The position numbers were made by a program, and so were the translations under genes. From positions 1 through 64,000 of the forward strand of contig NZ_JAJNMP010000001.1 in NCBI RefSeq assembly GCF_021044935.1: a DNA stretch of 64,000 bases, given 5' to 3'. Numbering within the stretch: the first letter of the stretch is position 1; each line of letters starts with the position of its first letter. Under the pieces are notes generated by a model. The model saw nothing but the letters and a program-made list of their open reading frames with translations, searched no databases and was not told the DNA's origin. Below are positions 24,868 through 33,043 of the stretch, one piece after another. The stretch comes from Agromyces cavernae (GTDB taxonomy: Bacteria; Actinomycetota; Actinomycetes; Actinomycetales; Microbacteriaceae).

Positions 24868-25590
24868 ATGACGATCGAGAGTGAGCATCGCGGCTCGGAC
24901 TCGCCCTACGTGACTCGCATCTGGCGAGGTCGCGCCTCGGGCGCCGAGACGATGACGTCAGTCGCAACCTCGAACTGGGAACTGGTGTTCTGGGAGGAGG
25001 ACGGCGTCGTGCACGCCGGGGCCCGCGGGCCCGAGACGGCCGCCTCTCGCGCCGAGGTCGACGGCGAGTCCGCCTCATTCGGAATCACGTTCGCCCACGG
25101 TGCTTCGATGCCGCACCTGCCGATCGCGGGGATCGTCGACGGCGGGGTCGAGAGTGCGCACGTGTCAGGCCGCACCTTCATGCTGCGCGGCGAGGACTGG
25201 GAGATCCCCGACTTCGACAACGCCGAGCAGTTCGTGCAGAAGCTCGTTCGAGCGGGCGTGCTCACGCGCGACCCCCTGGTCGACGATGTCGTCTGGGGCG
25301 GTGCCGCTCGAGTCGGCTCCCGTTCGGTGCAACGGCGCGTGGCGACCGCGACCGGCCTGACGCAGGGGGCGATCCGGCAGATCGACCGCGCCCGTCAGGC
25401 CGCCCTGCTGCTCGCCGAGGGACTCGCCCCGCTCGACGTCGTGCATCGGCTCGGCTTCTACGACCAACCCCATCTGGCGAGGGCCCTGCAACGGTTCATC
25501 GGTCGTACGGCGACCCAACTGCAGCGACCGCAGCCGTCGTCCGATCCCCTGTCGCTTCTGTACAAGCCCGAGGACCCCGCGGCTTCATAA
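24868..25590 (+). CDS. AraC-family transcriptional regulator
   Basis: A 240-residue protein with a C-terminal AraC-type DNA-binding domain. The second helix-turn-helix is best seen (LAPLDVVHRLGFYDQPHLARALQRFIGRTATQLQR, in parts at about 193-225), and the first surrounds RSVQRRVATATGLTQGAIRQI. The N-terminal half resembles the DUF6597-type sensing domain. ATG at 24868 is chosen because GAGG lies upstream; ATG at 24856 and GTG farther up are alternatives. It precedes a hydrolase and a reductase on the same strand and may regulate them. Confidence 0.8.
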   Translation: MTIESEHRGSDSPYVTRIWRGRASGAETMTSVATSNWELVFWEEDGVVHAGARGPETAASRAEVDGESASFGITFAHGASMPHLPIAGIVDGGVESAHVSGRTFMLRGEDWEIPDFDNAEQFVQKLVRAGVLTRDPLVDDVVWGGAARVGSRSVQRRVATATGLTQGAIRQIDRARQAALLLAEGLAPLDVVHRLGFYDQPHLARALQRFIGRTATQLQRPQPSSDPLSLLYKPEDPAAS

Positions 25591-25643
25591 CCTGAAGCCG
25601 TCGCGGTGATGGCCACCGCACCTGAGACGAACGGAACACTCAC

Positions 25644-26459
25644 ATGGAACACGGCACTGTCACGTCGGCCGACGGCACCACCATCGCCTACACGGCGTGG
25701 GGCGACGGCGAACCGATCGTCATCATCGACGGCGCGACCGCATACCGCGCCACCACCCCCGAGAACGCGGCGACCGCGGAACTCCTCGCCGAGCGATTCC
25801 GGGTGATCAATTACGACCGGCGGGGCCGGGGCGAGAGCGGCGACACCGCGCCCTACGCGGTGGAACGCGAGCTCGAAGACCTCGCGGCGATCATCGCCGG
25901 CCCGGCCGGCGGACGCCCGGCGACGGTGTTCGCCTGGTCGTCGGGCGGGTTCCTCGCGCTGAACGCGGCGCAGGCCGGCGTGCCGATCGCGCGCCTCGCC
26001 CTGTTCGAGCCGCCCGCCGTCGTCGACGACTCGCGTCCGCCGCTGCCCGACGACTACGTCGAACTGCTCGACGCGGCGATCGCCGCCGGACGCCCCGGGG
26101 ACGCCGCGGAACTGTTCCTCACCGCCGCGGTGTTGATGCCCGACGAGTTCGTCGCCGGCATGCGCTCGAGCGAGATGTGGCCGGGACTCGAGGCGGTCGC
26201 GCACACGATCGCCTACGACGGGCGGAACATCGGCGACGCCATGTCGGGCGAGCCGCTGGACACCGACCGCTGGGACCGGGTCGACGTGCCCGTACTGGTC
26301 ATGCACGGCACCGGAACCTGGCCGTTCCTCGCGACGGGCGCCCAGGCGGTCGCCGAGGCGCTGCCGACCGCCACCCTGCGCGCGGTGCCGGGCGAGAACC
26401 ACGGCACCACGGCCGACGTGCTCGCTCCCGAGCTCAGCGCGTTCATCGAGGCGGCCTGA
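25644..26459 (+). CDS. Alpha/beta hydrolase
   Basis: A 271-residue alpha/beta-hydrolase fold protein. The nucleophile elbow is FAWSSGGFLAL (about 93-103; Ser in WSSGG), the oxyanion region is EPIVIIDGATAYR, and the catalytic histidine is likely in PGENHGTTAD (about 250). The motif NYDRRGRGESGD (about 56-67) is typical of the family. The substrate is unknown. The reductase gene starts two bases after its stop, so they are co-transcribed. Confidence 0.85.
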   Translation: MEHGTVTSADGTTIAYTAWGDGEPIVIIDGATAYRATTPENAATAELLAERFRVINYDRRGRGESGDTAPYAVERELEDLAAIIAGPAGGRPATVFAWSSGGFLALNAAQAGVPIARLALFEPPAVVDDSRPPLPDDYVELLDAAIAAGRPGDAAELFLTAAVLMPDEFVAGMRSSEMWPGLEAVAHTIAYDGRNIGDAMSGEPLDTDRWDRVDVPVLVMHGTGTWPFLATGAQAVAEALPTATLRAVPGENHGTTADVLAPELSAFIEAA

Positions 26460-26461
26460 CC

Positions 26462-27025
26462 ATGGGGCGCCTCGTGGTCACCGAGTTCATCTCGCTCGAC
26501 GGAGTCGTCGAGGCTCCCGGCGGCGAGGACTTCAAGTACCCGAACTGGAGCTTCGCGTTCGATCGCGGACCCGACGGAGAACGCTTCAAGGAGGAGGAGG
26601 CGCTCGGGGCCGCCGCCCTGCTGCTGGGCCGGGCGACGTACGAAGGGTTCGCCGAGGCGTGGCCGCAGTACGAGGGCGAACTCGCCGACAAGTACAACGG
26701 GATGCCGAAGTACGTGGTCTCGAGCACCCTCACCACGCCCACCTGGAACAACACGACGGTGCTCTCGGGCGACCTCGTCGACGAGGTCACCCGCCTCAAG
26801 CGGGACATCGACGGCGAGATCTCGGTGCCCGGCAGCATCCGCCTCGCGCAGTCGCTCATCGCGCACGACCTCGTCGACGAGATCCGCCTCATGTCGTTCC
26901 CGGTGATCCTCGGCCACGGGCGACGGCTGTGGAGCGACACGCCCGACAAGAGCGCGTGGGAGCTCGTCGACGCGACGACCTATGGAGACGGCGTGCTGGT
27001 CACGGCGTACCGGCGGGCCGGCTGA
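26462..27025 (+). CDS. Dihydrofolate reductase-like (RibD C-terminal domain) protein
   Basis: A 187-residue RibD_C-fold reductase-like protein. Landmarks are [17 protein letters not shown] at the N-terminus, [16 protein letters not shown] (about 52-67) and [24 protein letters not shown] in parts (about 120-143). Such stand-alone proteins are numerous in actinobacteria and their substrate is unknown, though NADPH use is expected. ATG at 26462 is two bases after the hydrolase stop. The 3' end overlaps the convergent SDR gene by 26 bases. Confidence 0.85.
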   Translation: MGRLVVTEFISLDGVVEAPGGEDFKYPNWSFAFDRGPDGERFKEEEALGAAALLLGRATYEGFAEAWPQYEGELADKYNGMPKYVVSSTLTTPTWNNTTVLSGDLVDEVTRLKRDIDGEISVPGSIRLAQSLIAHDLVDEIRLMSFPVILGHGRRLWSDTPDKSAWELVDATTYGDGVLVTAYRRAG

Positions 27026-27950
27026 CGGCGGGGCGCACACCGACGAGGCGCTCCGACTCGAGCCACAGCCGGTGTGCATCGTCCACGTCGGTCAGCGGCG
27101 CCCACGGCTCCTGCAGTACGGGCGCGCCGCCGACGACGTGCCTCGGCCCGTAGAACCGGTCTCCTCGCGCCCGCGGGTCGGTCGCCGCCATCAACGCGGG
27201 CAGTGCCGCGCTGTCGACGGTCCCGGTGATGCCCAGACGGGACAGGAGGCGGATGATGCGGCGACCGCCGCGGTCCTTCGTGCGCCCCATCTCGGGTCGG
27301 GCGGCGAGCAGGCTGGTCGGCGACACGCCGGGGTGCGACATGTTGCTGCTCACACCCCAGCCCTCGCGCCGGCTGCGGGCGTCGAGCCCGCGCGCGAACA
27401 GCCCGACGGCGATCTTCGACTGGGCATACGCCTTCATGCCCACGTAGTCCTCCTCCCAGTTCAGGTCGGCCCAGTTGATGCCGCCGCGGCGCGCGGCGAC
27501 GCTCGTCTGGTGCGTAACCCGGGCCCCGCCCTCGCGCAGCAGGGGGAGCAGCCCGAGCGTCAGGGCGAAATGCCCGAGGTGATTGGTACCGAACTGCAGT
27601 TCGAACCCGTCGTTCGTGGTCTGCCGGTCGGGTGGCGTCATGACGCCGGCGTTGTTGACGAGGATGTCGATGGGGCGCCCCTCGGTGACGAGCGTTTCGA
27701 CCAGCGCCGACACCGAGGCCAGCGAGGACAGGTCGACGAGACGGGTCGACACGGCGGCGCCCCGCGCCTCGTCGCGGATCTGCTCGGCGACCTTCTCGCC
27801 CTTGGGGGGCGTCCGCACGGGCATCACCACGTCGGCTCCGGCCTGCGCGAGGCGAGTCGCGATCACGCGACCGATACCGTCACTCGCACCGGTGACGACG
27901 GCGAGCTTGCCGGTGAGGTCGGGAATCTGGAATGCAGGGGTGCGAGGCAT
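27000..27950 (-). CDS. Short-chain dehydrogenase/reductase
   Basis: A 316-residue SDR oxidoreductase of the retinol dehydrogenase-like group. The NAD(P) loop is [14 protein letters not shown] (about 18-31), NNAGVMTPP follows at about 95, the catalytic serine is in [10 protein letters not shown], and YAQSK provides Tyr and Lys (about 180-184). ATG at 27950 gives a normal N-terminus. It converges with the RibD-like gene, sharing 26 bases at the 3' ends. An XRE/MmyB regulator lies 126 bases upstream on the same strand; MmyB-type regulators often sit beside an SDR they control. Confidence 0.9.
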   Translation of the reverse strand: MPRTPAFQIPDLTGKLAVVTGASDGIGRVIATRLAQAGADVVMPVRTPPKGEKVAEQIRDEARGAAVSTRLVDLSSLASVSALVETLVTEGRPIDILVNNAGVMTPPDRQTTNDGFELQFGTNHLGHFALTLGLLPLLREGGARVTHQTSVAARRGGINWADLNWEEDYVGMKAYAQSKIAVGLFARGLDARSRREGWGVSSNMSHPGVSPTSLLAARPEMGRTKDRGGRRIIRLLSRLGITGTVDSAALPALMAATDPRARGDRFYGPRHVVGGAPVLQEPWAPLTDVDDAHRLWLESERLVGVRPAVSRPAGTP

Positions 27951-28075
27951 GAGACGAGTCCTCCAGGCTGGGACGAGTGGTCTGGTTCGTACGTGACCAT
28001 GCTCGCTCCCGTTCGCGGAGTCATTCAGTGCCCGTCGATCCACTGACTGCGGATCCACCCCTCCGGTGAAGCGCT

Positions 28076-28915
28076 CTACGCGAGTCGCTGCGCGCCGATC
28101 ACCGCGAGCAGTCGCAGCTTCTCGTAGCTCTCGCTCCCGGGCTCCGCCGTGTAGACGAGGAGGTGATGCGACTGCTCGGGGTCGAGGAGCGTCTGACAGC
28201 TCAGTTCCAGTGGCCCGACTTCCGGATGGAGGAAGCGCTTGAGATCGGGGGGTCGTACCCCGACCTCGTGAGCGGCCCAGATCTCACGGAACTCGGCGCT
28301 CCCAGCGAGCAGGAGGTCTGCGAGGTGCGCGGCCCACGACTCGGGTCCGCGGAGCGCGACGAGTTCACGCAGCCCTGAGCCGTAGACGCGTGAGAGCACC
28401 GTCTGCTCCTCCGGCGGATACGGTTCGCGTGCGGCCGGGTCGGTGAACCATCGATACCCGACGCTCCGGTCGGGCCCCTGACGTTTGGATGCGTCACCCG
28501 TGAGCGCGACCCCCATCGGGGTCTGTCGCAGCGTCTCACCGAGTTCGGTGACGATCTCGGCGGGGGTGTCCTGCAGTCGGTCGAAGATCCGTAGCATCCC
28601 CGGGCTGATGTGCTCGCTGGATGGCCCGCGGGCGGGCGGATTGTGGCCGGCCAGACGGAAGACATGATCTCGCTCGCCGAGCGACAGATGAAGCCCCTGT
28701 GCGATCGCAGCGATCATCTGTTCCGACGGGTGGGGGCCGGTCGCACGTTCGAGACGGGCGTAGTAGTCGGTCGACATGTGACACAACGCGGCCACTTCTT
28801 CACGGCGAAGACCGGCGGTGCGCCGACGCAGCCCGCGCGCCAGCCCGACATCTTCCGGCTGCAACGACTCCCGCCGGTGGCGCAGGAACGCAGCCAGCCC
28901 TTCCCGATCGATCAT
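28076..28915 (-). CDS. XRE-family regulator with MmyB-like ligand domain
   Basis: A 279-residue regulator. The helix-turn-helix is at about 25-65 ([29 protein letters not shown]), followed by a PAS-like MmyB ligand-binding domain (residues about 100-270) with ending [21 protein letters not shown]. MmyB domains are thought to bind fatty acids. ATG at 28915 gives the usual family N-terminus ([18 protein letters not shown]) and has GGGGAA upstream; ATG at 28930 is an alternative. The SDR gene downstream on the same strand is the likely target. Confidence 0.88.
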   Translation of the reverse strand: MIDREGLAAFLRHRRESLQPEDVGLARGLRRRTAGLRREEVAALCHMSTDYYARLERATGPHPSEQMIAAIAQGLHLSLGERDHVFRLAGHNPPARGPSSEHISPGMLRIFDRLQDTPAEIVTELGETLRQTPMGVALTGDASKRQGPDRSVGYRWFTDPAAREPYPPEEQTVLSRVYGSGLRELVALRGPESWAAHLADLLLAGSAEFREIWAAHEVGVRPPDLKRFLHPEVGPLELSCQTLLDPEQSHHLLVYTAEPGSESYEKLRLLAVIGAQRLA

Positions 28916-29041
28916 CGGTTCCCCGCCCATTCCGTCTCACCGCCGGTCGCCATCGCCTCATCGTTCCTACCACCGCAGGCGGATGCCTGCCACGGCCCGT
29001 GGGTCCGCCCCGGGGAGTTCGGGCGTCGGGGACCGCCGTGA

Positions 29042-30703
29042 CTACGCGTCGCCGGCGACGGACACCCGTCGATGCCTGATGCGGTGCGCGACCTCGAGCG
29101 CGTGCGGCACCACCGACGCGAGCCCGGTGCCCGCGACCCACGACCCGGTGACCTCGAGGCCGGGTTGTGCGGCGACGACGTCTTCGAGGGCGCGCACGCG
29201 GTCGCGCTGCCCGAGCGCGGCGTGCGAGAGGGCGTCGCGCCACGCGCTGCGGCCTGCGGCACGGAGCATCCGTGCATCGAGGTCGACGCCGAGGATCGTA
29301 CTCGCGTCGGCGAGCGCGAGCGCCGCGACGTCGTCGTCGGGGCGGCCGTCGAGCGGGTTCGACGTTCCCAGACGACCATACGAGAGGCGGATGACCTGGC
29401 GGCCCTCGGCGGCCTCCCCGAGCCACGCCCATTTCGCACTCGAGTGGGTGAGCGCCTTCGCGGTGACGCCGGGCGTGCCGGCGGCGACGAGCACGCCGGT
29501 TCCGCGCGGCGCGGCGGCGAGCGCGGGCGCGTCGAGCACGAGGGTCACGAGTTCGACGGATGCCGCTGCCGGCCATTCGTCGGCCGATCGCCAGCCTTCG
29601 ACGGCCTCGCCGACCAGGCCGAGCGAGGTGTGGGCCGGCGCGGCGAGCACGACGTCGAGTGCGGTGAACTCGATGGTGGCCGCGTCGGCGCCGCCCACGA
29701 CGTCGTCTGCGCCGAGTGCCGCACCTGGCACGGCACCGACGTCGCCCTCGGCAGTTTCGCCGGCGTCTGCCTCGGCACCACGGCGGACAGCGGTCACCCG
29801 CCAGGCCTCGACCTCGCCGCCGTTCGCTTCGCCGACGGGAGCCTCGACCTGCACGCGGGTCAGCCCGGTGACCTCGGCACCCGTCATCACCGTGACGTCG
29901 AAACGCGCGAGTTCGGCGACGAGCGTGTCGACCAGGCGGTGCATGCCGCCGCGGATGCCGCGGACCGCTGCACCGGCCCTGCGTCCCTCGACGAGGTCGG
30001 CGACGCCGCCCGAGAGCGAGCCCATGCGCGTCATCGCCTGGTTGAGGCCGGGCGCCACGACGTCGAGGTCGAGGTCGTCGGGGTCGGTCGAGTACACGCC
30101 CGCCGAGATCGGGGTGACCAGCTTGTCGAGCACGGCGGTGCCCATGCGCGAGCGGACGAGCTTGCCGAGGCTGTGCGAGCGGCCGATCGTCAGGATGGGC
30201 ATGATGCGGTCGAGGTAGGCGCGCCACGCGCCGCCCCACCCGATGATGCGGCGCACGTCGTCGCCGAGCGGGTTCGCGGGGATGCCGAGCATGCCGGTCT
30301 TCGGCAGCGGCGCGGCATTCACCTGTGTTGCTCGAGGAGCGCCCGACGGAGTCGGACGCGTCTCGAGACCGCGCTCACGCCCCCACACCAGCCACGCGCC
30401 CGCCGGGTTCGGATCGACGATGTCGTCGGCGAGCCCGAGCCGCTCGAGCAGTTCGGCGACCGAGCCGCCGCGCATCGCGAACGACTCCGCGCCGCTGTCG
30501 AGGGTGAGGCCGTCGAGCTCGATGCGGCCGACGCACCCGCCGAGTTCGTCGCGTCGTTCGAGCACGGTGACGCGCAGGCCGACCCTCGCGCACTCGAGCG
30601 CGGCGACGAGGCCGGCGACGCCGCCGCCCACCACCACGACGTCGGGTCTCGAGACGCGTCCGACTCCGTCGGGCGCTCCTCGACCAGCGGATGAATCGCT
30701 CAC
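29042..30703 (-). CDS. hemY: Coproporphyrinogen III oxidase (HemY/CgoX type)
   Basis: FAD enzyme that oxidises coproporphyrinogen III to coproporphyrin III. The FAD loop is VVVVGGGVAGLVAALE (22-37), preceded by an unusual 17-residue stretch (SAGRGAPDGVGRVSRP) encoded by a dispersed repeat. A second repeat copy encodes GLETRPTPSGAPRA near 112-125. An Ala/Asp/Gly-rich insert lies around 320-370. These raise the length to 553, against about 470 in relatives. The C-terminal ALEVAHRIRHR helix and GLASVVPHALE are typical. The GTG start overlaps hemE by four bases. The core looks intact. Confidence 0.93.
   Translation of the reverse strand: MSDSSAGRGAPDGVGRVSRPDVVVVGGGVAGLVAALECARVGLRVTVLERRDELGGCVGRIELDGLTLDSGAESFAMRGGSVAELLERLGLADDIVDPNPAGAWLVWGRERGLETRPTPSGAPRATQVNAAPLPKTGMLGIPANPLGDDVRRIIGWGGAWRAYLDRIMPILTIGRSHSLGKLVRSRMGTAVLDKLVTPISAGVYSTDPDDLDLDVVAPGLNQAMTRMGSLSGGVADLVEGRRAGAAVRGIRGGMHRLVDTLVAELARFDVTVMTGAEVTGLTRVQVEAPVGEANGGEVEAWRVTAVRRGAEADAGETAEGDVGAVPGAALGADDVVGGADAATIEFTALDVVLAAPAHTSLGLVGEAVEGWRSADEWPAAASVELVTLVLDAPALAAAPRGTGVLVAAGTPGVTAKALTHSSAKWAWLGEAAEGRQVIRLSYGRLGTSNPLDGRPDDDVAALALADASTILGVDLDARMLRAAGRSAWRDALSHAALGQRDRVRALEDVVAAQPGLEVTGSWVAGTGLASVVPHALEVAHRIRHRRVSVAGDA
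30332..30370. repeat. Dispersed repeat A inside hemY (copy 1)
   Basis: 39 bases beginning TCGAGGAGCGCCCGACGGAG and ending CGTCTCGAGACC. It is in frame in hemY and encodes the insert near residues 111-125. The same unit recurs inverted at 30645-30685 and direct at 31453-31493. Confidence 0.85.
30645..30685. repeat. Dispersed repeat A at hemY 5' end (copy 2, inverted)
   Basis: 41 bases, the reverse complement of the unit at 31453-31493, with ends GGTCTCGAG and CTCGACC. It encodes hemY residues about 7-19. Confidence 0.85.
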
Positions 30704-31962
30704 GCGGCGCCCGCTTCGTGCACGAGTTCGACCACGCGGGTGAGCACAGTCGGGTCGGTCTCGGGCGGCACGCCGTGCCCGAGGTTGAACACGTGCGCGG
30801 GCGCGACGGCGCCACGACGCAGCACCTCGCGCACCGCCGCCTCGAGCACGGGCCACGGGGCTGCCAGCAGCGCCGGGTCGAGGTTGCCCTGCAGCGGAAC
30901 GCCCGCGCCGACGCGCGCCGACGCGACATCGAGCGGCACCCGGTAGTCGACGCCGACGGTGTCGACGCCGATGCCGCCCATGGCGGCGAGCAGCTCTCCC
31001 GTGCCCACGCCGAAGTGCACGACCGGCACGGCTCGCGTCTCGGCCGTCGGTCGAGTAGCGAGCGCAGCGAGCGTATCGAGACCACTCGCCGGGTCTCGAT
31101 ACGGCGCTTGCGCGCCTACTCGACCGCCGGCAGTCTCGTATTCGAGGTCGTGCACGAAGCTCAGCGCGCGTGCCGACGCGGGTGCGACGTGCGCCTCGTA
31201 GTCGGCGAGCGAGAGCGCGCCGGCCCACGAGTCGAACAGCTGCGCGGCGGATGCCCCGGCCAGCACCTGGGTGCGCAGGAAGCGCCCGGTGAGCTCGGCC
31301 GTCCACTGCATGAGCGCACGCCACGCGCCGGGGTCGGCGTGCATGAGGGTGCGGGCGGCGAGGTGATCCTTCGAGGGGCCGCCCTCGGTGAGGTACGCCG
31401 CGAGGGTGAACGGGGCGCCCGCGAAGCCGATGAGCGGCGTGCTTCCGTCGCTGGTCGAGGAGCGCCCGACGGAGTCGGACGCGTCTCGAGACCCGGCGGG
31501 CGCGGTCGTGTTCAGTTCGGCGATCGTGCGCTGCACGGCTTCGGTGATCGGGCCGGATGTCTCGTCGAGGTGCGCCGGGTCGATCGCGGTCAGTTCGGCG
31601 ACGGCAGCGGCATCCGCATAGCCCTTCGAGAAGACGGGTCCGCGACCAGGCTGGATCTCGACGTCGACGCCGACGAGCTTCAGCGGCACCACGATGTCGC
31701 TGAAGAAGATGCCCGCGTCGACCCGGTGGCGACGCACCGGCTGCAGCGTGATCTCGCTCGCCATCGCCGGGTCGAGGCAGGCGTCGAGCATGCGCGTGCC
31801 GACCCGCAGGTCGCGGTACTCGGGCAGCGACCGGCCCGCCTGTCGCATGAACCACACCGGTGTCGTGTCGGAGCGCTCGCCGCGATACGCGCGCACGAGT
31901 CGCGAGTCGGAGGTGAGGCCTGAGGAGAGCGGATGCTGCGGGGAGAGGATCACGCATGACAT
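30700..31962 (-). CDS. hemE: Uroporphyrinogen decarboxylase with two repeat-derived inserts
   Basis: Removes four carboxyls from uroporphyrinogen III to give coproporphyrinogen III. Signatures are intact: RQAGRSLPEYR (40-50), GFAGAPFTLAAY (179-190), FDSWAGALS (243-251) and NLGHGVPPETD (393-403). At 420 residues it is about 60 longer than usual. The excess is residues 157-173 (RDASDSVGRSSTS), encoded by repeat A at 31453, and residues 276-310, encoded by an inverted repeat pair at 31049-31125. Both inserts fall in places expected to be loops. ATG at 31962 is used; GTG at 31953 is possible. The stop overlaps hemY by four bases. It diverges from the gene at 32221. Confidence 0.93.
   Translation of the reverse strand: MSCVILSPQHPLSSGLTSDSRLVRAYRGERSDTTPVWFMRQAGRSLPEYRDLRVGTRMLDACLDPAMASEITLQPVRRHRVDAGIFFSDIVVPLKLVGVDVEIQPGRGPVFSKGYADAAAVAELTAIDPAHLDETSGPITEAVQRTIAELNTTAPAGSRDASDSVGRSSTSDGSTPLIGFAGAPFTLAAYLTEGGPSKDHLAARTLMHADPGAWRALMQWTAELTGRFLRTQVLAGASAAQLFDSWAGALSLADYEAHVAPASARALSFVHDLEYETAGGRVGAQAPYRDPASGLDTLAALATRPTAETRAVPVVHFGVGTGELLAAMGGIGVDTVGVDYRVPLDVASARVGAGVPLQGNLDPALLAAPWPVLEAAVREVLRRGAVAPAHVFNLGHGVPPETDPTVLTRVVELVHEAGAA
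31049..31125. repeat. Inverted pair of GGTCGAGTAG-type repeats inside hemE
   Basis: Unit 1 (31049-31083) starts GGTCGAGTAGCG and ends TATCGAGACC. Unit 2 (31091-31125) is its inverted relative, starting GGTCTCGATA and ending CTACTCGACC. The pair is open in the hemE frame and adds about 33 residues. Confidence 0.85.
31453..31493. repeat. Dispersed repeat A inside hemE (copy 3)
   Basis: 41 bases from GGTCGAGGAGCGCCCGACGG to CGTCTCGAGACC, identical apart from orientation to 30645-30685. Encodes the hemE insert SRDASDSVGRSST. Confidence 0.85.
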
Positions 31963-32164
31963 TCTCTCGTATCGGGCTGGGCGACGGCGCGTCGGTACCG
32001 GTGTTCGGCCGGGAGGCGCCGACCGTGTTTCACGACATTCGTACGGAGCACTTACATTCCACACGCGATCGGCGCTAGGGTCGGAGTCGTCGTGCGCCCC
32101 CGAGCACGACGACGCGCTGTGCAACTTCCCGATTCGGCGCGCCTCCGCACCCCACGGAGAACTC

Positions 32165-32224
32165 ATGAACCGAACATCGTCGTTTGTCCCCCTGCTCGCG
32201 CTCCCCGAGCGAGCCGTCCGATGA
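32165..32224 (+). CDS. Possible 19-residue leader peptide
   Basis: A short open frame (MNRTSSFVPLLALPERAVR) with GGAGA just before its ATG and a TGA stop overlapping the ATG of the next gene (ATGA). GC at third positions is moderately high, unlike the alternative frame that would extend the next gene upstream. It could couple translation of the 240-residue membrane protein. It may equally be chance; no homologue is recognised. Confidence 0.3.
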   Translation: MNRTSSFVPLLALPERAVR

Positions 32225-32943
32225 ACGCGGCGACGCCGCACCGCGTCAAGCTCATCCTGCTCGTCGCCGTGCTCGCTGCACTCGTCATCGCCGGTCTCGT
32301 CCTCGAGAGCGGCCGGCTCGAGCGGCTCATGGCGCTCCTGCCGGGCGACCCCGGTCCCGACGCGGCGATCGGCGTCATCGCCGCGGTCGCGCTCGGCTGC
32401 GCGGTGTGGGCCCTCGTGCGCATGGGCCATGCCGCACGTGCCCGCTCGCGCCGGCGTGCCCTCGAGGCGAGCGTTCGAGGAGACGTGAGCAGCGGCATCC
32501 GAACCCGCATGCTCGTCGCACGCCTCAACGAGCTGCGCGTCAGCGAGCGGCACGAGATCAAGCTCGCCGCGCGCTACTCGATCGTCGCCGACGAACTCGG
32601 CGTCGCGTTCTGGAACGGTGGGCGGCGCCCGCAGCGCGCGATGCACTTCCCGTGGCGCGAGGTGCGCAACATCCGGGCCGACTCGATGATCGTCGGCGGC
32701 GCGGTCGTGTCGGTGCTCGTGCTGCGGGTGCGGCGCGGCGGCACGAGCGTCGAGTTGCCGATCATCCTCGGCGCGTCGCGGGCCGGATCCTATGCGCTGT
32801 CGGATGCCCCGTTCTTCGCCGTCGTGCGCAGCTGGAAGTCGATGCATCGCGACGCCCTGAAGGCCGAGGGTATCGAGCCGCCGCCGATCACGGGAGCGAT
32901 CCCGATCATCAGGACCGGGCAGGCGTACGCGGCAGTGCGGTGA
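32221..32943 (+). CDS. Two-helix membrane protein with cytoplasmic PH-like domain, unknown function
   Basis: A 240-residue protein: two membrane helices (about 9-28 and 45-68) then a basic linker and a beta-rich cytoplasmic domain (about 105-225) that includes YSIVADELGVAFWNGG and FPWREVRNIRAD, reminiscent of bacterial PH domains. I do not recognise a named family. ATG at 32221 is preferred; an upstream in-frame GTG at 32092 would add 43 residues whose codons are not GC3-biased, so that extension is unlikely. It sits between hemE (divergent) and hemA on the hemA strand. Confidence 0.65.
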   Translation: MNAATPHRVKLILLVAVLAALVIAGLVLESGRLERLMALLPGDPGPDAAIGVIAAVALGCAVWALVRMGHAARARSRRRALEASVRGDVSSGIRTRMLVARLNELRVSERHEIKLAARYSIVADELGVAFWNGGRRPQRAMHFPWREVRNIRADSMIVGGAVVSVLVLRVRRGGTSVELPIILGASRAGSYALSDAPFFAVVRSWKSMHRDALKAEGIEPPPITGAIPIIRTGQAYAAVR

Positions 32944-33031
32944 CGGCTCGCGGCGCGCGGTATTCCGGCGCGGGAACCCCCAGATCGGGGCCTCAGTGCT
33001 GACCCGGGGTTTCCTCACCTTTGACCCCGGG

Positions 33032-33037
33032 TAGAAT
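33032..33037 (+). promoter_or_regulatory. -10 box (TAGAAT) of hemA, leaderless
   Basis: TAGAAT ends 6 bases before the GTG at 33044; no Shine-Dalgarno sequence. Confidence 0.65.
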
Positions 33038-33043
33038 CGCTGC

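Noticed and set aside
32092-32220. 43-residue N-terminal extension of the membrane protein from GTG at 32092, with TAGGGT upstream
   Set aside because: Codons in the extension are not GC3-biased and the sequence is Arg/Pro-rich without homology; the ATG at 32221 fits better.
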